DNA of 64,000 nucleotides from Vandiemenella viatica. Taxonomy: Eukaryota; Arthropoda; Insecta; Orthoptera; Morabidae. The notes below the pieces were generated by a model. That model ran no database searches. It was given only the letters and a program-made list of their open reading frames with translations, and had not been told where the DNA came from. This document shows positions 45,810-57,130 of this stretch, piece by piece. A program made the translations under genes and the position numbers. The first letter of the stretch is position 1. Each line of letters opens with the position of its first letter. The stretch covers positions 105,312,829 to 105,376,828 of the forward strand of contig JARYHS010009186.1 of assembly GCA_031002005.1 (NCBI GenBank), written 5' to 3'.

Positions 45810-48800
45810 TTGCGACATATTTTGAAAGAGAACGGGCTGAAGAAAAAATTTCAGGACAATTCGATGGAAAATATTGATAAAGACGCAAACGTGAGAAAAA
45901 GTTGCGATAACGCGGTGAACAAAGGAGCGGAAGGGGAAGTAGGAAACTGGATAAAACAAGTTAGGAAGGCCTGTAAAGAAAAACTAGAAATGGAGACTGA
46001 AGGAGACGGAACAGAAAATGACAGCGATGATAAGCGAAGGTTTAACAAGAAATTGAACCCAATGTCTGATAACAACGGACCACTGAAATGGTGGAATTGT
46101 TTAGAACAGATACAAGAGATCAACGAGTTTAATAATGTTGAGAAGAGGAAGGCAGAGCAAAATGAGATAATTGGCCTTGCAAATATGAAAGAATGGGAAG
46201 ACGGTGACCAGAAAATAAACCAAGAAACCAGGAGGAAGAGTGAAATGCTTTCTACTTTCACGGATAAGGATGAGGGAAATTATGAGCTGGAGGCGGAAGA
46301 AATGGACGAAATTATTGAAGATGGGGAAGATTATAAATATACGGAAGATAATGAAAAAGAGACAAGCAAGGAAGAAGAGAAGGCAGCTTACGAACCTTCG
46401 ATAGATAGAATGGCGAGTAAGGAAGAATGTGGAGAAGAAGAGGAGGTGAAATGTTTTCTAATACGGAAGAAAGAGGACGGAAGATGTAAGGAAGATGAAG
46501 CTACCCAAGGGAAGGTGAAGATGAAGGGGAGAGCATGGTCATACCGTGAAGTGGAAGAGGACCTATTAAAAGAAGATGAAAAAGAAGATTGGAGTAAAGA
46601 GATAATGCAACCTTTGGTAGAGGTAGGAGTATTTGGAATACTGGAACGAGCATTAGTGGACACAGGAAGCGATGTGACTGCAATTTCTGAATCATTTTTT
46701 AACCAGTTAAAGAAAAGGGGAAAGATGACAGAAATGCCAGCAAGTAAAACACAAATTGTCGGTGCCACCGGAAAACTAAGCAAGCTAATTCGCCAACATG
46801 TATATGTGACCATGACGATTGGGAAGATGACAGTGGACCATGATATGCTAGTGATACCCGGGCTAAGTGTTAACTGGATCCTGGGGATGGATTGGTTGGG
46901 AAGGTATAAGGCAATAATTAACTTCAATGAAGAAAGGATGGAATTTGAGAATGGAGACGTGAAATACGCAGTGCCGTTTGAACGGAAAATAATTAAGAAC
47001 AAAGAAAGAATGGAAAGACTGAAACTAATAGCAACGATTCAAAGAATTGATTGGGAAGCGGATGAAGAAGATGATGCATTGTATGATCAGAGCCAGGAGG
47101 CTGGTCAACAAGAAATAGTAAAAATCGTGGATGCCATAAAACATATATCATACAGTCAAAAGCGGCAATTAGAGGAAATATTGATGGAAAACTCAACAGT
47201 GTTTTCCGATTGTCCAGGGCGTGTAAAGGGATTTGAATGCAAACTGAAGGTAAAAGATCATGAACCATTTTTTGTAAAACCTTATTCTGTACCATTGGCA
47301 AGCAGGAAAGCGGTGGAAGAGGAATTGGCAAGAATGCTTAAATTAGGGATAATCGAACGAAGTGATAGCAAATACAACAGCCCTTTAGTGGTAGTAGGTA
47401 AAAAGGATGGAAGTGTTAGACTGGTGTTGGATGCTCGAAGGTTGAATAAAAGAGTGGATCGAGAAAGTGATAGGCCTGAAAATTTGGAGGAGTTACTGCA
47501 GAGGTTCTATGAGGTTAACTGCAGGGTATTGGCAGGTTCCTTTGGCCAAGGAGTCACGGCAATATACAGCATTCCTATACGGTGGTAAGTGTTACCAGTA
47601 CTGTGTGGTTCCGTTTGGTCTGAACATGTCGGTGTCTGTGTTTATACGAGCCCTGGACAAGGTATTAGGCGATGAATTGTTGCGGAAGGTCACTATATAT
47701 GTAGATGATATATTGATAAGTGCAAAAACTTGGGAAGAGCACTGCACACTACTGCAGGAGGTGTTGGTAGCATTGAAACTTGGAGGAATGAAGTTAAAGC
47801 TGTCAAAATCTGAGTTTGTAAAGGAAAAGATAAACTTTTTAGGACATATTGTCAGTGAGAAGGGAATAGCACCGGATCCTAGGAAGTTAGAAGCAGTAAA
47901 AAATTTTCCTACGCCAACTAGCCGAAAGCAATTGAAATCATTCCTGGGCCTTTGCGGGTTTTACCGGAAATTTGTTTCTGAGCAACTACTCAACGATCCA
48001 GCCCTAAATGTTTTGCTAAAGAAAAATGTTTCCTGGTTTTGGTCTCAAGAGTGTCAAAATAGTTTTGATAAGATTAAAAAGGAATTGGGAAAGGAAAAGA
48101 TACTTTATCACCCAAATTTAGAACTACCCTTCTGTCTCACATCAGATGCAAGTGATTACGGTATTGGTGTGCAGTTATTTCAGGTAGTGAGAATGAATAA
48201 TGTGGAGGAAGTCAAGACGATTGCTTTTGCCAGCCGTGTATTAAATACCCATGAGAGGAACTATGGAATTTGCCAGAAGGAGGCATTGAGTATTGTGTGG
48301 GGTTTTAAGAAATTCAGATATTACCTGTGGGTTCACAAGACCATAGTATACACTGATCAAAAAGCACTGAGTTTTTTGCAGGAGTGCAAATTGCTCCACC
48401 CGCGACTCACAAGATGGGCCCTATACTTACAACAGTTTGACTACGAAATAAAGTACATAAGAGGAGACGAAAATGTAGTGGCCGATGCGTTATCCCGTTT
48501 ACCTTTAGGGAGCGAAGGAGATGAGGAGAAATCTACTAATATATTTAAAATGTATTATATGAAGGGTGTTGAATACGAAAAGGATGTCAAGGAGATATGT
48601 CAGAAGTTGAGGCGACTACATAATGTCGACGAGTGTTTAGCCCTGGTAAAAACAGAACTGGGAAGAAAGTCAAATGATAAGTTGAGGAAATTTTACATGA
48701 TATATGAAGGTATACTATTCAGGAGGAGAGCCGAAAATTCTGATGATTGGAAGATTTGTTGGCCAGAAGAATATACCGAGAAGATTATAGATTATACCCA

Positions 48801-49797
48801 TCTAAGTCATGGGCATTATGGGCCAAAAAAGTGCTTAGAAAAATTAAAGGAAATCGTGATCTTTAACAATATGGCGAGACAGGTTATATGCAGGATTGGT
48901 AAATGTGATAGATGTCAGCGAGTGAAAGATTCCACAATGGTTCAGAGGGGATTAATGAAGGCAATAATACCGTCTGGGGTATTGAACTTGGTGGCTGTTG
49001 ATTTATATGGACCACTTCCCAAAGCAAAGGGTGGATTGGTGTACGTTTTTGTGGTTTTGGATGTGTTTTCCAAATATGTTAAGCTATATGGGATCCGAAA
49101 GGCGACGGGGAAGACATTAAGTAGCCGTTTGGAAAAAGATTATTTTGTGAATTGCGGAAAGCCACAACGCATATTGAGTGACAACGGTAGTCAGTTCATC
49201 TCTAGGAATTGGACAGTGTGTCTGGACAATGCAGGAGTGAAACACATAAGGATTGCGGCTTATCACCCGGCGAGCAATCCAGCGGAGAGGGTAATGCGTG
49301 AGTTGGGTAGGTTGTGCCGAACATATTGCCATAAACAGCATTCGAGATGGGCAGAATACTTGAGTAAATTTGAAGACGTGATGAACAGTGTTGTACATAC
49401 TGGGACTGGATTTACACCATATGAAATTATGTGGAATCGGAAACCAGACAACATTGTGACGAGCTTGGTAAAATTTCCGCCTAGAAAAGAAATGAATAAG
49501 CAGGAGCGCCTAACACTAGTGCACGAGAACCTGAGAAAGAGAGCGGAGGAGCGGAAGAGGATATACGATCGTCGTGCAAGAAATGATGAGTTTGAACTGG
49601 GTGAGCTAGTATTGGTGAAGTCTCATGGAAGATCTAGCAGCATTAATGCAGAAATAAAAAAGTTCTTTGACGTGTATGAAGGACCTTATATAGTTGTAGG
49701 GAGACCACATCAGCACGCATATTACCTCCAGTATCCTAAATCAGGAAAGATGTTAGGATTAAGAAATAGATGTGATCTAAAGTTATACCGGGAGTAG
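45810..49797 (+). pseudogene. pol of Ty3 element with deletion in RT motif A
   Basis: An acidic linker precedes the aspartic protease (LVDTGSDVTAIS, catalytic Asp at 46659). RT fingers KDGSVRLVLDARRLN come at about 47400. At about 47506-47516 a short deletion removes the segment carrying the motif A catalytic Asp and shifts the frame. The next frame resumes with LTAGYWQVPL and PFGLN, and YVDD at 47698 is intact. RNase H follows (TSDASDYGIG, Asp at 48145; VVADALSRLP). The integrase has a zinc-binding HLSHGHYG...KCDRC, the catalytic triad (VDLYGP Asp 49000, SDNGSQF Asp 49180, NPAERVM Glu 49285) and a GPY/F-like YEGPYIVVG. The stop at 49797 lies about 110 bp before the 3' LTR, so there is no env. 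Integrase looks intact, but RT is dead. Confidence 0.9.
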
Positions 49798-49892
49798 GTA
49801 AAGGAAATGAATGAATGTAACTATATATTGAAAATATATTGTGGTGAATGAAATTATATCACACAAAAATTTGACAAATTTTGGTGACAAAT

Positions 49893-49906
49893 TGGCCGAG
49901 GGGATG
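49893..49906 (+). other. Polypurine tract before the 3' LTR
   Basis: GGCCGAGGGGATG immediately precedes the 3' LTR start TGTAATAATACACAG. This is the position and composition expected for plus-strand priming. Confidence 0.6.
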
Positions 49907-50228
49907 TGTAATAATACACAGACTCTTAGTTTTTTAAAAAAAAATAATTAATAATTAATATGTGTGTGTTGCTAAAAGTGTTTTATATCGTGTTATTATT
50001 ATGTCTTAAGTATTGCATCAAAGTATTTCAAGCATCGTTATTACCAGATGAAAAGTACATTAAAATCTCTGGACAGTACAGGAGGAGGAAGATCTTTGTC
50101 GGAAATAGCAGAGAAAGAAGCAGAGATCGTGTGGAGTACGGAAGTTTGGATGTAATTGAGAATTGTGTTGTTAATGTAAAATAACAATAAAAGAAATGAA
50201 AGTTTAAAATGATAATAATAATTTTATA
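49907..50228 (+). repeat. 3' LTR of Ty3 element
   Basis: 322 bp, TGTAATAATACACAG to TTTTATA. Compared with the 5' LTR it has a longer A run (9 against 6), one extra A in CTAAAAGTG, one A fewer in GTTTAAAATG, and single changes near both ends. The final CA is TA. Confidence 0.9.
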
Positions 50229-50369
50229 TATACCCTGGCGGCAATTAAAAGTGTAATACCCAGACAGGAGTGGTGCAATTTTAGGTAACTTTGTACCGAG
50301 CGTGGTGGGTGAGTGGTTAACGCTTTTGCCTCGCATTCTGGAGGACGCCGGTTCGAATCCCCGTCCGGG
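50229..50369 (+). repeat. 141-bp direct duplication, right copy
   Basis: Same length and, as far as I can read, the same sequence as 43456-43596. Here it runs on into the rest of the SINE (GTCCGGGCATCCAG), so this side represents the original target. Confidence 0.9.
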
Positions 50370-50538
50370 CATCCAGATTTGGGTTTTCTATGGTTTCCCC
50401 AAATCACTCCAGGCGAATGGTGAGATGCTTCCTCCAAAAAGGCCATGACCGCATTTCTTCCATTTCCTTGTCCTCAATCCCATCCCGCCTCTAATTAGCC
50501 TCGACGTCTACGAGGCGTAAAGCCATAAATAAAAAAAG
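50295..50538 (+). repeat. SINE-A copy, complete
   Basis: Full-length type-1 SINE-A with the tail 'GACGTCTACGAGGCGTAAA' and a short A-rich end. Its first 75 bp are duplicated on the far side of the Ty3 element. Confidence 0.9.
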
Positions 50539-50554
50539 AAAACTTTGTTGATAT

Positions 50555-51350
50555 ATCCAGGGTCATGATCAAAAGAAATTATAAATCGAAATGGATGAGG
50601 CTAAGTTTATTACCTTTACATGCAGTTGTCAGTAAGAAGGGCGTCCACCTTGAGCATCTATTCATTCGTGGATCCTTGCCGACAATGAATCAACACCCCG
50701 TCCACATAATGGTGGGCTGTAATTGTGCGTTCAACAACCATCAACTCAGTCCTGCTGTCGAAACTGATTGTCCCCAAATTATGACACCAGTGGCTGTACC
50801 TGTGTGACCTTCTTAAATCACAGCAGGGTGGGCTGTTTCCCCACTATGCCTCTCTACATGTTGTCGATTATCACTTTGCCACAGACAGAGTCGAGACTCG
50901 CCTCTAAAATGTACGCCATTCACGTATCCATTTGCGTTTTGCATTACGTCAGGTTAGACAATGCTGGCAATGAAATCAGGTGAATGGAATGTATTACATA
51001 TGAGTCAGAGAGTGTAGCTTCAAGCAATTGGTTGACAGTCGTCCGGAAGGTGACTCTCTGTGTAACCACTGCTTGGATCTGACTTCCAGTCACCCGTCTG
51101 TCAGCAATAGCCAACCACACAATTTGGCAGTCTTCGTATGCTGTTGTCCTTCTGTATGAACCTGTGCTTGCTCTAGGATTACTAGAGCCTTCTTTCATCC
51201 ACTGTGTAACAAGTCTGTAAACAGATATTGAAGCAGGGCCAATCCTTCTGGAGATTTCACAATATGATGCACCCATTTCGAACACACCAATCCTCCAACC
51301 TCTCTCACAGTTAGACATTTGGGTGTAGAGGGTGACCATTCTTCTCCTCG

Positions 51351-51352
<2 letters not shown>
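50555..51352 (-). pseudogene. Tc1-like transposase remnant
   Basis: The minus strand encodes an N-terminal HTH region: NCERGWRIGVFEMGASYCEI, ISVYRLVTQW, EDCQIVWLAIADRRVTGSQI, VTFRTTVNQLLEATL. This is the paired-like double HTH of Tc1 transposases. Further on, frames broken by stops read RGESRLCLWQSDNRQHV, ATGVIIWGQ and PTIMWTGC, which follow the 'FSDESRF.L...D.....W', 'G.MVWGAIS' and 'A..Y.....' catalytic-domain order. The DESR Asp has become Gly-Glu (GESR). Several stops and shifts are present. No TIRs were found, and a poly(A) run directly precedes the start. Confidence 0.7.

Positions 51353-51400
<48 letters not shown>
51353..51400 (+). repeat. 48-bp poly(A) tract
   Basis: A pure A run adjoining the start of the Tc1-like remnant. 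It could be the tail of a retroposed sequence or a simple expansion. Confidence 0.85.
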
Positions 51401-51402
<2 letters not shown>

Positions 51403-53997
51403 ATAGCAATTTTGCATAATAAATAGCCCCGTAATTCTCATAGTAGAATTTGTAAAACTTTCAATTTTTAATCATTTAATACTCTCCATACAACTTGTGG
51501 CCAAATTTCATTCATCAGAACTCCGTCTATGTGTTGCACTTTTAATTTCCGCTAGCGAACAATGAAGAAAGGATGAGATACAGGAGGTCTGTAGATCGCG
51601 AATTAACAGATATGAATTAGATCTGGCAAGAGAGAAAATACTTGGCAAGGACAAATTGCAGAGGCGACTGATCACGGGTGCATTACATTCCTCCATCAAT
51701 TAAAAGATCTTATGATGTATTCCATTCTGCGTTCTATTTACTGCTGAAATTCTTAATACTCACTATTCAAAAAATTAATCCGAATTTTATGTTCATACAC
51801 ATATTAATAGCCCGTTCAGTTAACAGAGGCGGCACAACGTCAGTCAAATTGGAGAGGTAGGAAGGGGGTTAGGAGGGGAAATGACCTTGAACCGCAAAGT
51901 CGAAGTGAACAAGGTATAAATCATTATTTTACTCACAGGGGAAACATCTAGAGTAATTAAATAACGGGATATGGGAAAACTAATACTAAAAACGGATTGA
52001 AACTAATTACTCCCATCATCAAGACATTCATAAATTTTTTTGAAACAAAAATTTAGAATTAAAGCGTAATACTTTTGCAGTATAATCAAGCGTGAAATTA
52101 AGGATGTATTTTAATTACACTCGGACATTTTTTGTTGATTGGTATGCGTTGCGATCCCATCTGCTTAATCAGACAGAGATGCGGGGTAAAAATTGAAAAA
52201 GGTGGTAATTACATTAGTGTTCGGTACTAATACCACGTTCTGCGCGCTATTTATAAAGCTTTTCTGTAAAATCAATATTATGGTGTGAACTATCATCCTC
52301 CGCGAAGGTAACAAATTGCAGAACCGGTTTCATTTTTCCCGACAACAGCAAACGTAAAGGATGGCTCAGTTTCAATGGTAATAGTGACGAAATCGCGAAT
52401 GAGTATAAGTGGGGTGAAATCACATGAAGAATGACCTGGAGGGCTGATGCTCTCAGTGAAACGACGTCGAGAGATTTTAATCAGATCAACCCGCGTGCTA
52501 TACGGTCTGTAACTCTGTAATCAAAGGTTAAAACAGTAGGACACCAAACAGACCTCAAATAACATCAACAGTTCTCGTTTCACGCAGGCAAGCTTATTTT
52601 CGTTTCATAATTCATTTTTCTTTTTTTCGGTGGATCCGCCGGCAAATTCCGTTGGCATCTAGCTCGCGCCCGTCTCTCGGAATCTAATTCCCCCGACCAG
52701 CAACGTCAGGCGCGCCAAGCTGTTTTGACTGGAATATAATTAACTGGCGCGGATTAATATTACGTGGCAAAGCGCGAGGTTTGAGGCGAACCTCATCTCG
52801 GCAGACAGATACAACAATTTCGAGTCTCGTCAAAGCGCTTGTCAGAGAGCTACTTGAAAGCCGACTCATTAGCACAAAGCTCGTTCGATCTGATACGTGT
52901 CTGATTCGTCTGCAAATACGCTCGCCGAGAACTTCAAGGAAACTGCCGTAAATTGAGCCGTGATCAGACAAAGGGCTGAACACGCGAAATTGTATCCGTC
53001 TTCATATACCTGCCGGCTCATGAGGAGTATCCCTTAACTGTTTCTCTGTTCTGTATTAAACTTAATATTAATTTCATTCCATTTTGTGAAATTCTGATTG
53101 CATGTCAAACGAATAAGAAACCAATTACTTTCTCCAATGGATAAATTTTTATTTTTATTAAAAACAAACGGTGGAAAATCAAAGGAAAGTTAATTCAGAT
53201 GATTCAAACCTTCTTTGCTCAACCGAAATACTTCAACGGCAAAGAGGTTAGTCTGGAAGGATATCTATCTAAAAATTGAAAACGAATTTCAAATTTTTTC
53301 TTATATCGCAACGTAATCTTCCATAATTCAATATATATTAACTAGCAAAAAATCCTTATATTATTTTCTATAATATCTGCAGGATACCCCCTACAGTTCC
53401 AATCACTTCTAGGTTCGTTGATTAATACTTTGCGATTTATGAACAGGCGTAATTTGGAGGGATCTAAATATGAAGAAGAATGGTCCAACAATTCATCATT
53501 CAAATCCTTTATCTTCGCCATCGACGAAGCAACTGGGGGAGCAGGTGTATTGTCTCCATGAATAATTATTTTTCTTCTTTAAATCGTGCCTTTTCTCGCA
53601 ATTTTTTTTCGATTAGTTGGTTAAAACGGCTCTAATACCTACCCCCAGTTGTTTCTTTTGTCCTTTAGACGATAAGCAATAAAAAATCCCAACCGACTTC
53701 GTCTTTAGTTTTATCCAGCGTTTCGATCAAGGAATGTAATGTTAATCCCGGTTAAGTACCGATTAAAATTTGGAAAACACGCGTATAATTCTGCAGTGTC
53801 AGACATTACTTTTACCATCGGGCAAATAGAGCCAATAATAAACTACAAGATGTTTTACACTTTAATTTCAGACCAGAAAGGTAAAATGATTTGCTGCGTT
53901 TTATCACTGGATGCGTCAATTAAATGTTCAAGATTTTGTATCACGTTCATTAAATGAAACCAATGCCGCTGTACGTTTTTCAGACTGTCCATGGTAT
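51401..53997. other. No recognised gene; CpG-rich block 52430-53010
   Basis: Mostly AT-rich. Between about 52430 and 53010 CG dinucleotides and GC content rise (GGCGCGCC at 52710, repeated CGAGNNNTCG-type strings) without a match to any repeat found elsewhere here. The block contains TAATTA and ATTAAT cores. A 99-codon minus frame at 52684-52983 has no recognised family and no splice context I can defend. Confidence 0.4.
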
Positions 53998-54215
53998 CAT
54001 GCGTGGTGGGTGAGTGATAGCTCTCTGGCTTCGTATTCGGGAAGACGCGGGTACGAATCTCCGTCCAGCCATTCAGATTTGGTTCTTATATGGTTTGCAC
54101 AAATCAGTTCAGGTGAATGCCGAGATGGTTCCTTCAAAATACAATGGCCCAATTCCTCCCCGTTGGTTGTCCCGGTCTCTAATGCCCTCGACGTCGAAGA
54201 GGCTTAAAGCCAGAA
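53998..54215 (+). repeat. SINE-A copy, diverged
   Basis: Head 'GCGTGGTGGGTGAGTG', B box altered to 'GGGTACGAATCTCCG', tail 'GACGTCGAAGAGGCTTAAA'. Full length but older. Confidence 0.85.
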
Positions 54216-54848
54216 GCAAAAAAGCAGAGAAGATAATCAAGCTGGAAAATTTGGAACATGATTTGGGAATGACAGACAGAAGGCTAACAGTTTGCCGAAT
54301 GAGGAGATGTTAGGCTCTCCAAGAACCCTAGCATATTGAAATCTGTCGGAGTACTTGGGCACGAGAAAGGTTTCCATCCGCCCTGAACCGAAGCTTTTGA
54401 CTCCAGACCAAAAATGATCGAGGATGCAGGGCTCTTCGAATAATCTACGCCTGTTTGATGCCAGTCCATAAGATTTTGGTGAAAGATTTGTGAGTACCGT
54501 GAAACCTGTACCCATGACTCTTTCCCAGAAATATAGTTGTTTCTTGAACAGGAAAAAAGATGGTGTCTGCTATATGGAATTTTAAGAATGTACTGGTTAT
54601 AGATTTCCCGAAACGGGTTAAACCACCACGGTGACATATTATGCTAACCTTGTGAAGCAACTGCTATGAAGGTTGGGAAGGGAGGCAAGTTGTCAGCGCT
54701 GATGTTTTTTCATCAAAGTAATATTCTATGTCACGAGTCTCTTATTTCCACGTCTATTATTCATGATTTTGGATCTCATTTGGTGCCCTATCTCCCCTAT
54801 TTATCAAATCTGTGCTCTTCAGACTTACAGTTTTTTATATTTTTTTGC
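54216..54848. other. No recognised gene
   Basis: Several 70-117 codon minus frames overlap at 54237-54660, but none shows a family motif. Possibly an unrecognised old repeat. Confidence 0.35.
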
Positions 54849-55072
54849 TTATGGCTTTATGCCTCGTCGACGTCGAGGTCATTAGAGGCGGGATGGGACT
54901 GGGGACAAGGAACGGGAAGGAATTTGGCCATGGCCTTTTGAAGGAAGCATCTCAGCATTCGCCGGGAATGATTTGGGGAAACCATGCAAAACCCAAATAT
55001 GGACTGGGATTCGAACCGGCGTCCTCCAGAATGCGAGGCCAGAAAGTTAACCATTCACCCAGCACGCTCGGT
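54849..55072 (-). repeat. SINE-A copy
   Basis: Full-length minus-strand copy, with tail complement 'GCCTCGTCGACGTCG' and B-box complement 'GATTCGAACCGGCG'. It has a short deletion where CCCGGACG would be. Confidence 0.88.
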
Positions 55073-55224
55073 TTTTCAGACTTACACATTTTTCCTAATG
55101 TTACCCCGTTAAGTTATAACACAACAGTGATTAAATGTACTGCAGATATAAATCCTTTTAACAGTTTATTCTAGCCATAAAATATTTATTTATTTTTACT
55201 AAAAAATCAACGTTTAAAAATCCC

Positions 55225-55320
55225 AAGTCCACCTGTATTTGAACCTGGGACCGGACGCCGAAATTTTGAAAGCAACCACTGAGTCACCAGACCACACATT
55301 GTGATCACTGGCTAGTTGCC
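55225..55320 (-). repeat. tRNA-like SINE head remnant
   Basis: The minus strand has 'TGGTCTGGTGACTCAGTGG' (A-box region) and 'GGTCCCAGGTTCAAATACAGG' in part (B-box region). It is too short and diverged to assign firmly to SINE-B or SINE-C. Confidence 0.5.
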
Positions 55321-55823
55321 TACACAGTTTCAAGTGTGTTTGCTCGCTACTGCTTCCTGCGTCCTGGTAACGAGTGTATAATGGACCAGCAGCCCGCATG
55401 CTTCACTGTGGGTGCTCGGGCAGCATCGCAGTCGTTGGGTCAATCTGCTAATTGGTTAGTTCCTGCCGGAGCCGCCACGACGGGAAATGACGCCTGCAGC
55501 GAGTCACCAGCTGGAGTGGTCAAGTGTGCTTCTGCATACTGTTTAGACCAGCATTCTCACGATACAATATTTTCTTTTGCAAGTAAGGCAATTTGGAATT
55601 GGAGAAATACTGAACAATTTTACCAGAATCGTGGACGAATTTAAAGTAAAAATTATTTAAAAAGAAACTTAGTGAGTAGGTACAGTACATTATGTAATAC
55701 AAATGAGGTTAGTACGGAAATTTCCAATGAGACATATGCTCCATTGTAATTGATTTAAAACTTAGTATCGGCTTCTCCATGTCTATGGCAAACGATGTCT
55801 GTTTTGTTGTTTCTATATACTCG
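55321..55823. other. No recognised gene
   Basis: A 102-codon plus frame at 55336-55644 has no recognised motif or splice context. Confidence 0.35.
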
Positions 55824-56358
55824 TAGGGTAAGTCCGGGTTAGATGGACCACCGGGATAGACGGACCAGTCGAATATTTGGCTGGTCTGCCACAGCAGTGC
55901 TGCAGTCGGTGTCTGTAATTGTTATTGTTGAGTAGACCGACCCACGCTTAGTTTTGCTCGGGAGTTTCATATGTATTTTAGAAGAAAACTTGGTTTATTT
56001 CTTTTGGCGAGTTGAAAAATATTTATAGGAAATTTTTTTTGTTATGTGGTTAAGTTAGTTTAAATTATTTCAACGTAAGATCAATGCTATAACCTATATG
56101 TATACTTTGGTACAAACTTAACCCAAAATGGAGTGCCGGTAGCATTGTTTGTCTGAACGGAGGCTGGTCCATCTATCGCGACAATTAGGGATAGATGGAC
56201 CAGTGAAATTTGGGATAGTTGGACCACTTAAAAATACCTGGGATAGTCGGACCATTTCTCCTATTAGGGACATACTTTCTATATAAATGAAATAAAAAAC
56301 TTATTTTAAATATAAAATCGTGTACTGATAAGTTGGGATTTATTGCTTTTACTTAAAA

Positions 56359-56481
56359 ATGCCTACTTTTTATAAAAGAAAAGGCGCGTCGGGGGAAGGA
56401 CAATGGTCTGAAGACAGTATGAAAAATGTAGTCAAAGCTGTTGAGAATAAGGAAATGGGAGTTAATGCTGCAGCAAAATAG
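56359..56481 (+). pseudogene. pogo/psq-type HTH N-terminus of transposase
   Basis: MPTFYKRKGASGEGQWSEDS opens the frame, followed by MKNVVKAVENKEMGVNAAAK and TAG at 56479. This matches the start of pogo/Tigger/Jerky-type transposases ('Y.RK......W.E..L..A......G.S...AA..F.VP..TL'). The frame stops exactly where 'F.VP..TL' is expected. The catalytic domain is missing. Confidence 0.65.
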
Positions 56482-56536
56482 AAGAAAAGAAGCATATAAG
56501 AAAAAAATAAGAAAGAAATGTAAGAAAAGAAGAAAC

Positions 56537-56578
56537 GCTAATGACCTCGTTGTCGACGCGCCCGAAAGCCACGAAAAG
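56537..56578 (+). repeat. Possible SINE-A tail fragment
   Basis: 'CTAATGACCTCGTTGTCGAC' followed by a degraded GAGGCGTAAAGCCA resembles the SINE-A 3' tail. It may instead be transposase linker sequence matching by chance. Confidence 0.35.
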
Positions 56579-56720
56579 AAGAAAGGCAGGGAGGAAGAGA
56601 GAAAGGGAGGAAGAAAAAGAAGTTAAAGGGAGATTAATAAATGGAAGAGAACGCAAAAGAAGAAAGAACTTACGTCATCCTCAGAATCTGCAAATATCGA
56701 TATTAATACAATTTGCAAAG

Positions 56721-56954
56721 ACCAAGCGTCGTGGGTGAACGGTTAACGTTCTGGCCTCGCATTCGGGAGGACGTGGGCTCGAATCCCCGTCCGGGTATCC
56801 AGATTTGGGTTTTCCATAGTTTCCACAAATCACTTCAGGCGAATGGCAGGATGCTTCCTTCAAAACGATCATGGCCGAATACCTTCCCGTTCCTTGTCCC
56901 CAGTCCCATCCCGCCTCTAATGACCTTAGCCATCGGCGAGGCGTAAAGCAATAA
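56721..56954 (+). repeat. SINE-A copy nested in pogo-like element
   Basis: Full length: head 'CGTGGGTGAACGGTTAACG', B box 'GCTCGAATCCCCG' with one change, tail 'CATCGGCGAGGCGTAAAGCA'. It separates the two transposase remnants. Confidence 0.9.
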
Positions 56955-56992
56955 AAAAATTGCAACGATAACCTTTATGAAAGTGACTGGGA

Positions 56993-57130
56993 TTTGATTA
57001 TTATGTGTGGTGTAATGAGAACAACAGTAAAACAAAACTAGATGAAAATTGGATTAAATGTGTGTCATGCTCTCGCTGGACACATGAAGACTGCACAAGA
57101 TTAAAAAATAAATTCAATTACTGTGGTAAG
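56993..57130 (+). pseudogene. C-terminal zinc-finger-like end of pogo-like transposase
   Basis: The frame reads FDYYVWCNENNSKTKLDENW and IKCVSCSRWTHEDC, then FNYC. 'W..C..C..W.HE.C...' is the Cys/His cluster at the end of many pogo/DDE_1 transposases. The first Cys pair is damaged (WC instead of C..C). Confidence 0.55.

Larger units (their letters stand above)
43598..50228 (+). mobile_element. Ty3-type LTR retrotransposon, defective
   Basis: 6631 bp with two ~320-bp LTRs, a primer-binding site right after the 5' LTR, a gag-like region, and pol in the order protease, RT, RNase H, integrase (Ty3 order). There is a purine-rich tract before the 3' LTR and no env. The LTRs differ by about two substitutions and three homopolymer-length changes, which suggests recent insertion, yet gag and pol carry several breaks. 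Instead of the usual 4-6 bp duplication it is flanked by a 141-bp direct repeat. Confidence 0.92.

Noticed and set aside
46388..47002. 204-codon minus-strand frame
   Set aside because: It is antisense to the acidic, purine-rich linker and protease region of the Ty3 pol. The Ser/Phe/Leu-rich translation is a shadow.
52684..52983. 99-codon minus-strand coding exon
   Set aside because: No family motif, no defensible splice sites, and a composition expected from the local CpG content.
54237..54660. Overlapping 71-117 codon minus-strand frames
   Set aside because: Three frames are open at once with no recognisable motif, which is typical of chance.
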